64,000 nt of DNA. It comes from Argopecten irradians. Lineage: Eukaryota; Mollusca; Bivalvia; Pectinida; Pectinidae. Of the stretch, positions 39,101-54,100 are shown piece after piece. Below the pieces are notes generated by a model, which had not been told where the DNA came from, ran no database searches, and saw only the letters and a program-made list of their open reading frames with translations. The translations under genes and the position numbers were made by a program. Location: the NCBI RefSeq assembly GCF_041381155.1, contig NC_091147.1, positions 15,661,318 through 15,725,317 on the forward strand, in the 5' to 3' direction. Within the stretch, counting starts at the first letter, position 1. Each line of letters starts with the position of its first letter.

Positions 39101-42100
39101 ATACAAGTTCTGTTCCCCTTCCCCCAAGGATGTTTGTGGCCAAATTTGGTTACATTCCATTCAGAACTCTATGACTAGTAGCGATTTAAAGGATTTACCT
39201 CTATATCCCCTATTGGGCCCCGCCCCTCCTGCCCCTGGGGGATCAGAGCCAAAATTTATACAAGTTCTGTTCCCCTTCCCCCAAGAATGTTTGTGGCTAA
39301 TTTTGGTTACATTTCATTCAGAACTCTATGACTAGTAGCGATTTAAAAGATTTACCTCTATTTCCCCTATTGGGCCCCGCCCCTCCTGCCCCTGGGGGAT
39401 CAGAACCAAAATTTATACAAGTTCTGTTCCCCTTCCCCCAAGAATATTTGTTGCTAATTTTGGTTACAATCCATGCAGAACTCTATGACTAGTAGCGATT
39501 TAAAGGATTTACCCCTATTTCTCCTATTGGGCAGTGCCCCTCCTGCCCCTGGGGGGTCAGAGCCAAAATTTATACAAGTTCTGTTCCCCTTCCCCAAAGG
39601 ATGTTTGTGGCCAAATTTGGTTACAATCCATGCAGAACTCTATGACTAGTAGCGATTTAAAGGAAATGTTGACAGACAGACGGACGGACGGACGACGGGC
39701 CATGACATAAGCTCACCCGCCCTTCGGGCCAGGTGAGCTAAAAAGAATAAAATGGTCTTTTGTTGACAATGAAGCAGGAATCTCCGAATGAAAGAGAAAC
39801 CATCCGCCAAAACAATTCCTCTACACAAAGATTTCTTTCAAATATACACATGACCTTTTGAGAGAGAAAGAACTTCACATGATAGGTCTGTATCAGCTTC
39901 CAGGAGGGGCTAATTAAAATCAGAACTAGAAATTAATGCAAGACATTAAATAACTCTGCCTCTTTATGAATTCTGAATAGTATGGGAACAGAAGTTTGCA
40001 TCACTATATGCCTCCATTTCATGTACGAGTATAAAACTCCTTCCGAGAAGCCTTATTTACTTAGCAAACTAGAAATGCCTGTAAGACACAAGTATCTCTG
40101 TCTCTAAATGAATTCTGAACAGAACAGGACAGATGTGGGATACACAATACTACTGATACTAAGGTATGTGTCTCCTCCATCAACTCCTTGCCATACTTAC
40201 TTGCCAGCTTCCTTAGCTAGATCTGACCAGTCTCGTCTGACAATATCCAGCCCCTTCAGTTCACGGTGTGTTGTGTATTTACCGTCACCACCCTTTGTCA
40301 CGTTTAGAGCAGCATATTTTTTCTTTTTGAGGAGAAGCATTGACTGGAATACACCGTCAATATCAATCTCCAGAAGTCTGTACAGCTTGTTTACCTCACC
40401 TTTCACCTGAAAACACAAAACATTTATTTCAACGTACAGTCAACCCTGGCTATAAAGACCACCCACAGTACAAGATTAAGTTGTCTCTATAGCCAAATAG
40501 TCATTATCAACAAGTCAAACTGGGTTAGAAAAGATCATTTGGCGCAATAAGCAGGTAGTCTTTATACAGAGGTGGTCACTAAGGCAGGTTTTACTGTATC
40601 TACAATGCAGAAAATGTATTTATAGGCAGGGAATAAAGACAGATTGGTTGTTTAATGGAATGATTTGATTTAACTTTACCCAAACAGCTCAATATAACCA
40701 ACAATCATCTCCTATGACAGGTATTGAAGAAATACATAATCATTTGTTGAAAACATGACTATCCCAGGGTTTACTGTAACTGTCATTATAGCCACCCTGA
40801 ATTATGTCATAGCAAAACTGAAGGCACCGTGTGTGACAACAGATGAGACAGATAGTTTAGTCCTTTGAAGTACATCAAAAGAATCAAATAAGTGTACACT
40901 GTATGACTTTAGAGTTGAGAGTCTATATCAACCTATGGTTGGTCAGCATTTTTCTCCTCAACTGACTTCAGATTTGCTTTGACATATTCCAGGGTTGGAT
41001 ATGAGACAGCAATAGTAACCCCTAGAGTATAGGGAATAAGTAATATCATATTTGTTACTATGGACTAGTACCTTGTTGCCCAGTTTGAAGACGACATCGA
41101 GATCTGTACAGTTGGTGTTCACCATAATGGAATCTGTGTCGCCATAGATGACATCCAGGTTCATCTGTAAACGTAATGTTAAACTGATAATTCTTGTCAT
41201 ATTGACAAACATATTACAGATACAGAAGAACATGTTCATAACAAACAAACAACAGATTCATGGTTAAAATATCATAATTTTTTACTCCCTGTCATGTCTA
41301 TAACGAACTGTGCTTATAGCAAGAAATTCAAACAATAACAGGAATAATAGCGTCATTGTTTGGTATTAATTTTGCCTTGCCATATGGACACTAAAGATAA
41401 GTAAAGAAAAATATCAATACTAGCTTTCTCTCAACCCTGTTTAGACATTTGGTTCTTCTAGTTGCTGTGGATTGTAGATTTATATAACAGTGAACAAAAT
41501 GACTTCTGAAAACCTGACACTGAAAGTATTGGTTGGATGTGACTGCTTGAATATTTACTTACCCCTTGCACAAGATCTTTAGTTTTCATTAAAATCTGCA
41601 AAAGATAAACGAGACAAAATCAAGAGATGCATTTCATCAATTCGGATATTTTGCGTCACTTTTCACCTCAGCTATATAGAAAAAAATTCCCCATCATAAC
41701 CAGATTTTTAAAGTATGGGTTATAAAATATTTGTTGCACGTTTCTTACTTGACATTTCAATGACTAGTACTATGTGTAAAATGTTGCTTTTATCAGACAA
41801 ATCTTTCTTCTGATAAAAATGACAGTAGTCATCCAAACATCACACAGGAAACATTCATTTTTAGCGTTACAAATATCATAAACCTATTTCAGAAATTATT
41901 TTAAACAGAATTTCCCGTCGGTTCAAGGTAATCCAAAATCTTACAATCTAATTAATATTAGACTTGTAATTCCACTCCATTATGGTGCTCTATGATATAT
42001 TTCAAGATTTTAAAAGAGCTCTCAATTCATGGTCACCTCAGCATGACCCCTGGCCTAGAATCAGGATTCCAAATCTTACAATATTAAATAATTATGACAT

Positions 42101-45100
42101 CTACAATATCTCCCATCTTTGATGGTATACAATGTGTGTGATGCTATTTACCTCTCGTCCTTTGCCTGTGATGAGAGCGGCCAGAGGTTTAGCGTAAAAC
42201 CGTGAGAATGTAAACCCTAGACACCCGTACATACTGTTGGCGGTCAACTTCAGGGCTTTCTGGCGGATATCGTACTGTAAAAGATAATCATATCACAATC
42301 ACTGCCAGTCATTTTAATTACATGAGCTACATTTTAGAGTTTGTACAAAGAAAATTTAATTTATTAATATTTCATATCCAGAAAACTCCAAAAACGGTTA
42401 TGAAGGCATAAATTTTAGAATACGACAACAGAAAGCCCATTGATGAATTCAAGCAGATTTTTTAAACAAACGTTATTGTAACTTTTAAAATGGCTACACT
42501 AAACAAATTTGAAATCACATTTTGACTGGCAAATATACCTATGAAATTAAAATTTAACATAGAAGTACTGTTTGAAACCTCAATGCTTTGTATAGTGCCT
42601 GAAAATGTAGTTAGCATCAAACGGATTGGCAAGCTAACTGATCAAATAATCTTACTTGTGTATACTGTTCGTGAGATATATCGCCTTTCATCAGCTGTTT
42701 CACTTGCCGTCTGCTCTCCACCAACTTTCTGATCTCTGTTGGCAGAATGCCAGGTTCCAGGTCGGGTTCGGGTAATTCTGTAAACATGTCCTCCTCTGCT
42801 CCTTCCTATCAACAAGACGACAAAACCAATGATTCGTGCCATTTTTACAAGAAGATATAGGATATTTACTTGCTTGTTTGGCTATGTCATAAAATATCTA
42901 AGATACATGTGAATGACTGAATGGACACCACCACAAGTACTTTAGAATTTTATTAGAATCTACAACAAAACATATTTGGTAAAGGACATACACTCCCAAA
43001 GATCTCATATTGGAGTCAATTTAAAAGTTTCTGCTTAATATTTTCCATCACCGACTTTTTTATATGAAGGAAATCTATATCTGCTAATACACAGCATAAT
43101 AAGTGATCAGAAAACAAGACATAGTGTGAAATTCTACAATTCAAGACACCAATAGTGATTTGAAGTACTATACACCACTTTCTTTTCATGAATTTGTAAA
43201 AAAGAACTCATAGTGACAATCAGTCATTCTAATATATGTTTTATCCTTTTATACAATTATTTGAGAAACATTTGAACTCACATTCAAATTTTTTTTTATT
43301 TGTATCTCGTGAAAAATAAAAGGTTTATAGTATTCTATGTTGTACTTACAGTTTTCTGTTTGTCCTTGTCAGGGCATTTGGCTGTAGTAAAACTGATGTT
43401 GTACTTACAGTTTTCTGTTTGTCTTTGTCAGGGCATTTGACTGTAGTAAAACAGATGTTGTACTTACAGTTTTCTGTTTGTCCTTGTCAGGGCATTTGAC
43501 TGTAGTAAAACAGATGTTGTACTTACAGTTTTCTGTTTGTCCTTGTCAGGGCATTTGACTGTAGTAAAACAGATGTTGTACTTACAGTTTTCTGTTTGTC
43601 CTTGTCAGGGCATTTGACTGTAGTAAAACAGATGTTGTACTTACAGTTTTCTGTTTGTCCTTGTCAGGGCATTTGACTGTAGTAAAACAGATGTTGTATT
43701 CTATGTTGTACTTACAGTTTTCTGTTTGTCCTTGTCAGGGCATTTGACTGTAGTAAAACAGATGTTGTACTTACAGTTTTCTGTTTGTCCTTGTCAGGGC
43801 ATTTGACTGTAGTAAAACAGATGTTGTATTCTATGTTGTACTTACAGTTTTCTGTTTGTCCTTGTCAGGGCATTTGACTGTAGTAAAACAGATGTTGTAT
43901 TCTATGTTGTACTTACAGTTTTCTGTTTGTCCTTGTCAGGGCATTTGACTGTAGTAAAACAGATGTTGTATTCTATGTTGTACTTACAGTTTTCTGTTTG
44001 TCCTTGTCAGGGCGTTTGACTGTAGTAAAACAGATGTTGTATTCTATGTTGTACTTACAGTTTTCTGTTTGTCCTTGTCAGGGCATTTGACTGTAGTAAA
44101 ACAGATGTTGTATTCTATGTTGTACTTACAGTTTTCTGTTTGTCCTTGTCAGGGCATTTGACTATAGTAAAACAGATGTTGTATTCTATGTTGTACTTAT
44201 AGTTTTCTGTTTGTCCTTGTCAGGGCATTTGACTGTAGTAAAACAGATGTTGTATTCTATGTTGTACTTACAGTTTTCTGTTTGTCCTTGTCAGGGCATT
44301 TGACTGTAGTAAAACAGATGTTGTATTCTATGTTGTACTTAAGTTTTCTGTTTGTCCTTATCATGGTGCTTGACTGTAGTAAAACAGATGTTGTATTCTA
44401 TGTTGTATTTACAGTTTTCTGTTTGTCCTTATCATGGTGCTTGACTGTAGTAAAACAGATGTTGTATTCTATGTTGTACTTAAGTTTTCTGTTTGTCCTT
44501 ATCATGGTGCTTGACTGTAGTAAACAGATGTTGAATTCTATGTTGTACTTAAGTTTTCTGTTTGTCCTTATCATGGTGCTTGACTGTAGTAAACAGATGT
44601 TGTATTCTATGTTGTACTTACAGTTTTCTGTTTGTCCTTGTCAGGGCATTTGACTGTAGTAAAACAGATGTTGTATTCTATGTTGTACTTAAGTTTTCTG
44701 TTTGTCCTTATCATGGTGCTTGACTGTAGTAAAACAGATGTTGTATTCTATGTTGTATTTACAGTTTTCTGTTTGTCCTTATCATGGTGCTTGACTGTAG
44801 TAAAACAGATGTTGTATTCTATGTTGTACTTAAGTTTTCTGTTTGTCCTTATCATGGTGCTTGACTGTAGTAAACAGATGTTGTATTCTATGTTGTACTT
44901 AAGTTTTCTGTTTGTCCTTATCATGGTGCTTGACTGTAGTAAAACAGATGTTGTATTCTATGTTGTATTTACAGTTTTCTGTTTGTCCTTATCATGGTGC
45001 TTGACTGTAGTAAAACAGATGTTGTATTCTATGTTGTACTTAAGTTTTCTGTTTGTCCTTATCATGGTGCTTGACCGTAGTAAACAGATGTTGTATTCTA

Positions 45101-48100
45101 TGTTGTACTTAAGTTTTCTGTTTGTCCTTATCATGGTGCTTGACTGTAGTAAAACAGATGTTGTATTCTATGTTGTACTTACAGTTTTCTGTTTGTCCTT
45201 ATCATGGTGCTTGACTGTAGTAAAACAGATGTTGTATTCTATGTTGTACTTACAGTTTTCTGTTTGTCCTTGTCAGGGCGTTTGACTGTAGTAAAACAGA
45301 TGTTGTATTCTATGTTGTACTTACAGTTTTCTGTTTGTCCTTGTCATGGTGCTTGACTGTAGTAAACAGATGTTGTATTCTATGTTGTACTTAAGTTTTC
45401 TGTTTGTCCTTATCATGGTGCTTGACTGTAGTAAACAGATGTTGTATTCTATGTTGTACTTACAGTTTTCTGTTTGTCCTTGTCAGGGCGTTTGACTGTA
45501 GTAAAACAGATGTTGTACTTACAGTTTTCTGTTTGTCCTTATCATGGTGCTTGACTGTAGTAAACAGATGTTGTATTCTATGTTGTACTTACAGTTTTCT
45601 GTTTGTCCTTATCATGGCGTTTGACTGTAGTAAAACAGATGTTGTACTTACAGTTTTCTGTTTGTCCTTGTCAGGGCATTTGACTGTAGTAAAACAGATG
45701 TTGTATTTACAGTTTTCTGTTTGTCCTTGTCAGGGCGTTTGACTGTAGTAAAACAGATGTTGTACTAACAGTTTTCTGTTTGTCCTTGTCAGGGCATTTG
45801 ACTATAGTAAAACAGATGTTGTATTCTATGTTGTACTTACAGTTTTCTGATTGTCCTTGTCAGGGCGCTTGACTGTAGTAAAACAGATGTTGTATTCTAT
45901 GTTGTACTTACAGTTTTCTGTTTGTCCTTGTCAGGGCATTTGACTGTAGTAAAACAGATGTTGTACTTACAGTTTTCTGATTGTCCTTGTCAGGGCATTT
46001 GACTATAGTAAAACAGATGTTGTATTCTATGTTGTACTTACAGTTTTCTGTTTGTCCTTATCATGGCGCTTGACTGTAGTAAACAGATGTTGTATTCTAT
46101 GTTGCACTTACAATTTTCTGTTTGTTCTTGTCGGGGCGCTTGACTGTAGTAAAACAGATGTTGTATTCTTGGATGATCGATGGATACAAACTGTTGAAGT
46201 CCAGCAATAATATGAACTTGTCATAGAAACCTGTAGGATGTAAAACAAAAAGTTCTTCATTGAAGTTGAATTGGTACATGGGCAGTAAAACCTCTGGAGA
46301 CCAAAAAATAAAATTGCTTTGTTATTAACATTGTTCGTTACACACATTATAGACATCTTATAGAAACCTTGACGGGGAATGGAAGTCATGTTCTTACCAT
46401 GCAGTCGCTGTTTTGAAGTTTTGAAAATCAAAACGTCCAAAATAGCTATCAAAATTACCATTGAATTAGTAAGGCCAAAAACGTTTCTGCAGTAAAAACA
46501 ATATCATTCATACAAATCTGTGACACTCCAATTACTTTGAGAATTTGAGAAAAAAAAAAGATGAGGTTTTTTCCTCCGAAACTTAACCATTGAAAGCCAT
46601 TGAAAAAATGTGTGAAACCTACATGACCGAATACAGTGTCACTACGAAATAATTTTGTTATAATAAACACTATATATGTTTGCAAATAAAAATCCTCAAT
46701 TGAAGCAGTGATCATTGAAGATATGATTATTTCCTAATCTACCTCTTTTGGGTTCCAGTACCAGACCGCCAGCGTAAGCAGGTTTCCGTCGTCCCTTCAC
46801 TGGCGCCTTCTCTTCACCGTCTTCATCGTCCACTGGAGCCTGGCCAGATATAAATATATAAATAATGAACAACTATGTTTTACATCATAGGAGAAGACAT
46901 ACAAATAGTACTCTCACATGTGATCAAATTTTATGGACAGGTTTTAATTAAATCGCTCGAAAAAAGTTGAAACTTGATATTAACTTTGATGATTAATACT
47001 ACATGTATTACTTACTGCTATTTTCTTCTTGTATTCCTTATCAGGAACAATGAAGTTTTTCTCTGTGAAGGCATGTAGCAGTAGGTATTCATTCCTCTCT
47101 GATCGGCCACCCATTAATGTCCTCGTCTAGAAAAAAAAGTGAAAAATTTACTTTAGAAACATCTTTTCTTTTTCTTTACATATGATAAATATTATTATTG
47201 AATGTCCCCATCTCTATATTAGAAATGATACAGATGCAAAATCTGTTCGCAATGAAGCATTTTTCTAAAATATATAGAAATATCAGTTTCGATTTTTTTT
47301 GCTGAAAGAATGAAAATTTGTAGCTCTGAAAGAAACAACCAACATTACACAACATAGACTTGGCTCAGATTATGTGTCAAACTTATCACAGAAATAGCTT
47401 CATTTTTTTTTTTTTTTAATTTCAACAGAAATATTACCATGACGTTTCCACAGATATTGGTGATCTGTAGAGCCAGAGGTAGGACGTTCAACTCGTACAT
47501 TATCCGTAGTATCAACGTCGAATCAACAAGAGTTAGTTCTACAAACTGCAGCAGCTGTTTGCTGGATCTGGAAAAGAAATGTTATGATTTATATTTATTG
47601 TAAACTTGTATTTATCACACTTTTAAACCCAAATGGAAAAAATATTACTGAACCCCAGAATTAAGCCAATTCCATTTAAATATTAAAGTGTAATTATATT
47701 TCAATGGACCTGAATATATAATTCAAAATTATTAAGTTTGTGCACAGGGTTTGCTTACTTATTCAGTAACAATTTGAAAACAGTAGAAAAATCTTACTTC
47801 AAAAGCAAATCTTAGTCACAGAGATACTTACAAAGAGCAGCTTTCTTTTAAGTGTGATTTATTTTGTGAATTTTGTGATTAAAGTAAATAAGTGAAAGTT
47901 TCTTTCCACAAATAAATATCCACCAGTCTCATATTGATTACTTACTGGTACATGATTTTGATTATTTACTGGTACATGTCTTTGATTACTTACTGGTACA
48001 TGATTTTGATTACTTACTGGTACATGTCTTTGATTACTTACTGGTACATGTCTTTGATTACTTACTGGTACATGTTTTTGATTACTTACTGGTACATGTT

Positions 48101-51100
48101 TTTTTATTACTTACTGGTACATGTCTTTGATTACTTACTGGTACATGTTTTTATTACTTACTGGTACATGTTTTTTTATTACTTACTGGTACATGTCTTT
48201 GATTACCTACTGGTACATGTCTTTGATTACTTACTGGTACATGTTTTTGATTACTTACTGGTACATGTTTTTGATTACTTACTGGTACATGTTTTTGATT
48301 ACTTACTGGTACATGTCTTTGATTACTTACTGGTACATGTTTTTGATTACTTACTGGTACATGTTTTTGATTACTTACTGGTACATGTACTTATTGGTAC
48401 ATGTTTTTGATTACTTACTGGTACATGTCTTTGATTACTTACTGGTACATGATTTTTATTACCTACTGGTACATGTTTTTGATTACTTATTGGTACATGT
48501 TTTTGATTACTTACTGGTACATGTCTTTGATTACCTACTGGTACATGTCTTTGATTACTTACTGGTACATGTTTTTGATTACTTACTGGTACATGTTTTT
48601 GATTACTTACTGGTACATGTTTTTGATTACTTACTGGTACATGTCTTTGATTACTTACTGGTACATGTTTTTGATTACTTACTGGTACATGTTTTTGATT
48701 ACTTACTGGTACATGTACTTACTGGTACATGTTTTTGATTACTTACTGGTACATGTCTTTGATTACTTACTGGTACATGATTTTTATTACCTACTGGTAC
48801 ATGTTTTTGATTACTTATTGGTACATGTTTTTGATTACTTACTGGTACATGTTTTTGATTACCTACTGGTACATGTTTTTGATTACCTACTGGTACATGT
48901 TTTTTATTACCTACTGGTACATGTTTTTTATTACCTACTGGTACATGTTTTTGATTACTTACTGGTACATGTTTTTGATCTGATCGTAGTCAAGCTCAAT
49001 CCGCTTCTGTTTCAGTATTACATTGGCCAGTTCAGTGAGATCGTAACTTCGACTGCGGATGAGCTCCCGTGATGATATCTTGACGTCACACAGAAGACGG
49101 CCACAAGTGATGTACTTGTCTGTGAACCCTCGTCCTGCGTGGGTCTGCAACAAGGCACTAACACTTATAAATAATAGCGAATATTGTGTTTCAGCCACTA
49201 ATCCAAATTCATGTCTCTGATACACGGAGTGTGTTTCCTGAAATTCTTATCGATTTCCAGAAAATCTCATCTTTTTGTGTCTTTTTAACATATGTGGCGA
49301 CAAATGTTTGAAAGTAATGCATATTTATTCTTGAGGGAGAGATCAGGAGCCTTTTTTTGCAAATATCAAAACGTTTACAGCAGCAGGCATTACTGAAAAC
49401 CGGAGATCTATCCAGACTACCCAATTTTTCATTGAATTACTTCCTACTCATCAAACACAGATAATTCTTGAATTACCATATTATAGTCACACCAAAGTAT
49501 TTTGCTGAAAGTCAATATGCTTATTCTATTTCACTCGATATCCTTCAATTCATAAATAATAAATAACAATAAAACATTATTCTGTTATAAAACCTAGACT
49601 TATGATTCAATACAAACATTCTATCTATTCACGGATATTTTATTGATTTCACACAACATTGGCAATGATCAGGAAAACTTGATATGCTAAATATTGTGAA
49701 ATGATTTAATGTTATCTAATCAGAAAGTCAGATCACAAAAAATCAAAATTGATTAATTTAATATCAACATTTTAGGTTGAAATCACAATATCTTTTAACC
49801 AAATCAATAGCAAAGTGAAATAAAAGATATACAAAATAATCTGAATTCTGACAAGAAAGTTAAATTAGAGCTGTTGATACATACCGAAAGCTTGGGCATT
49901 TTTGTTCTCTTAAGACGACCGAGCTTTGACCAGTGAGGGATCTTGTTGGCATTGATTCTGTGTAACAGTACATCCAAGTCAAACCCATAGATATCATGGC
50001 CCTGAAATCATTCAGATTTGTCATGGAATACTAGAAGGAGTATCTCTAACTTCAAGAATGCAAAGCATTAAACTTCAAAATTATTTTAGCGTAAGTTTCA
50101 TGTGAGTGCTTTTCAGGCCAGCTGTGCTAAAATATGATTGAATGAATTGTATTCACTTTATATCATTTACATAATGGTGTTTGTGCTAATTTATCATGGC
50201 GCCAAACTCTTAAGATCACTTTTGTGCTAAAATTGTTTTGGTGCAAAATAAGTATTAAGTAGGATGTTGTAGCTAATAGTTCATCTTCTCAAATTTTCTT
50301 TCAAGTGTCCTTACCACTAAGACATCTGGGTCGATCTTGTGAATTTTGGCAAGCATGTAGCCTAGTAGAGCTCTCTCATTGGGAAATGTTTCCATTTTTA
50401 TATTGCAACTCTGCAGATACAAAGGGAAAATACATTATTTATGCATCGAGTAATCCTAAAAATACAGATGTCTATAGAGACAATATACAGATGTCTATAT
50501 AGACAAAATACATAAGTCTATAGAGACAAAATACAGATGTCAATATAGGCAACATACAGATGTCTATAGAGACAAAATACAGATGTCAATAGAGACAAAA
50601 TACAGATGTTTTGGACAAAATTCAGAGTTCTTTAGCCAAAATATAGATGTCTATATACAAAATAGAGACAAAATATAAATGTCTATACAGACCTGCCAAA
50701 AACAGGTCTATAACAAATATTGATGTCTATGGAGACAAAATACATAAGTCTATAAAGGCTAAATGTAGATGTTTATAGAGACAAAATACAGATGTCTATA
50801 GAGACAAAATACAGATGTTTTGGCCAATATACAGAGTTCTTTAGCCAAAATATAGATGTCTATATACAAAATAGAGACAAAATATAAATGTCTATACAGA
50901 CCTGCCAAAAACAGGTCTATAGACAAATACTGATGTTTATGGAGACAAAATACAAATGTCTATAAAGGCTAAATGTAGATGTCTATAGAGACAAAATACA
51001 GATGTCTATAAAGGCTAAATGTAGATGTCTAAAGAGACAAAATACAGATGTCTATAGAGACAAAATACAGATGTCTATAGCCAAAATACAGATGTCTATA

Positions 51101-54100
51101 GAGACAAAATACAAATGTCTATAGAGACAAAATACAAATGTCTATAAAGACAAATTACAGATGTCTATAGAGACAAAATACAAATGTCTATAAAGACAAA
51201 ATACAGATGTCTATACAGACAAAGTACAGATGTCTTTATAGACAAAATACAAATGTCTAAAGACATAATAAGTTCTTATCAGTTTTTCGATAAATACACC
51301 AACTATTTAATGCAGGAGAAATTTTTACACTAAAATGTCCTTTGTTTAATTGATGAAAATTCCCCTCTCACATAAATTTTCACAGTAATTTTGTTCAGTA
51401 CCAACAAAATACTTTCAATTACACATGGTCTTAAGACTTACATTTTAGAAGTTCAATTGTATATCATCAAAGCAAATTAATTCTTTCATTGTTCAAAGAA
51501 TGAATCGAGCAATGGCTCTTAAAAATACTCCTCCCCACCCATTTATTCATCATGAACAGTACCAGTCTGTCCATTTTTTGAAAACCCAAACATCATGCAT
51601 GCAAACTTCTTAGTTATCACTTTGGCATTGTGCCTATAAACTTAGGAAACAGAAGTGCAGCACATCCATGCAGGGTCACTTTACAAAACTAGCTTACAGT
51701 GTATACATCCAAAATTTACTGTAATATTTCAGATTTCTTTTGTTTAATTCTCAATGATGTTTCAATCAACGAAACTCTTTTGAGCTTACAAAGATTTGTA
51801 CGACACTAATAAATTCTCTTACATTCAACATGTTTTGAAATAAAAATTGTGATATACATTTTATAATTTAAAATAATCACAGAGCAAGCTTGAATCAGGA
51901 GTTGTAGATGAATTCTAGAAATTTCTGACCTATCCAAAATCAAAATTTCCTTCTGTGCATGCACAAACTATAATCCTTATAATATTTTTTACTCTAATAA
52001 CACTGTCTTAATCATAGTGCAATGAATGATAAAATTGTCTAAAGAATTAAACAAAGATATCTCTCACAACTTTGACTGCTGTATGAACATCTGATATGTA
52101 GTATTTACAAACACAATAGGTGTGCAAAGCAGTGTCAATGAAGTGTCAATGAATTGTCAATGAAGTGTCAATGAATGTGTCAATGAAGTGTCAATGAAGT
52201 GTCAATGAAGTGTCAATGAATTGTCAATGAAGTGTCAATGAAGTGTCAATGAATTGTCAATGAAGTGTCAATGAATTGTCAATGAAGTGTCAATGAAGTG
52301 TCAATGAATTGTCAATGAAGTGTCAATGAAGTGTCAATGAATTGTCAATGAAGTGTCAATGAAGTGTCAATGAAGTGTCAATGAATTGTCAATGAAGTGT
52401 CAATGAAGTGTCAATGAATTGTCAATGAAGTGTCAATGAAGTGTCAATGAATTGTCAATGAAGTGTCAATGAAGTGTCAATGAATTGTCAATGAAGTGTC
52501 AATGAATTGTCAATGAAGTGTCAATGAATTGTCAATGAAGTGTCAATGAAGTGTCAATGAAGTGTCAATGAAGTGTCAATGAAGTGTCAATGAATTGTCA
52601 ATGAAGTGTCAATGAATTGTCAATGAAGTGTCAATGAATTGTCAATGAAGTGTCAATGAATTGTCAATGAAGTGTCAATGAATTGTCAATGAAGTGTCAA
52701 TGAAATGAAATTGAAATAAATAATACTATCAAACTTATGAAGCATTAAAAACCTGGGGGGAGAAAAATGATCTTAAAATTAATCCTGGGAGGATGCTATC
52801 AACAAATTAAAGGCACCATCACAGAAGCAGTGTTACCTCTCCATGAGCTGCATACGACGATACATAATTAAATATAAACATATTAACATACATAGTAATT
52901 AACTCAGTGATATAAACTCGTTAAAGGTGTTTCATTTACATCAGGATCTTAAAACATTGAAATGACTCTTTTTTCATGATAAAGGCGTTTCATTTACATC
53001 AGGATCTTAAAACATTGAAATGACTCTTTTTTCATGAAAATTTAACAAGGTCTGTATCAATAAAAAGAAATAATTTTACAAAATACTACCAGAGTTCAAC
53101 ATTCATAAAGAATTTATTCAGGTGGTCTATTTTTATTTCTATGTAATAAGTATATAGGATGATTTCAAAAACTCCATTTTACTTCCACTGAAAAAGATTA
53201 TGACAACAATAGTAGAGTTCATATATTTCTAAATCTCTTGTTAGGGCTGTTCCAGCAAAACATATACAGTGGACCCGCGATAATCCGGACGCCGATAGTC
53301 CGGAAAACTCACAATCCGGACGGAAATGTCAGGGAACGGATTTCAGTAACGGTATTTATACTCACTAGTCCGGAAATTCGTATTCCGAATCCGGAACTCC
53401 ATTTTGGGAACGGAATGTAATTTTCGTTAATAAATTCCCGCAATAATCCGGACAATTTGTTGTCGCGACGTGCCGAGAAAATCCAAGGCCAGCTACAATC
53501 ATGTGTACAATACACACTATCACTTGTCACTGACTGTGTTGTCATAACGACGGCTGCCAGGTCATAGCCACGGGCGTTTACCTGAACACCTTTCCCACAC
53601 GGGTACATGCAGTCATGTAACGGTTCATAAGTTTTCTATAGGAGATCAAACTTCAGTGTTGTAATTGAGATACGCAATATATTTTTAGCAACACGCTTTT
53701 AAACATGCAGTTTGAGTTTGGGTACGGGTACGTATGTTGTAGATACCATACTTGTTTCGCATGCAGAATATATCGCTATGAGTATCGGATACAATAAAGT
53801 GAGATAATACTCACAAAATTAATAATAATTTTAAATGTATGTGAATCTATTCGAATTCATCGTCTGTGGTATAAGATATAAAGGCTACGGCATATGCCAT
53901 TTACACGTGTGTGTGATATTGTGCACGAAGTTAGACGTGAATGGGCGCGTGGTTGTTACACACGTCTGTAAGTCAGAAAGCAAAGACTTGTGGAAATGGT
54001 GATTAAAAACACACATTATACAAAATAACAATTATATAACTTCATAAAATGTTCACAACTATTTGTTATCATAGTTTTTTTATGCCAAGAACGTAGATAA

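Noticed and set aside
44282-45742. Long plus-strand frames (up to 217 aa) with repeated [14 protein letters not shown]
   Set aside because: They are the antisense of the 71/59-bp minisatellite derived from POLA1; no start context, splice sites or domain.
47934-49072. Plus-strand frames of 158-223 aa with repeated LITYWYMF or DYLLVHVF
   Set aside because: Translation of the 24-bp minisatellite, whose unit is a multiple of three; all frames are open by repetition only.
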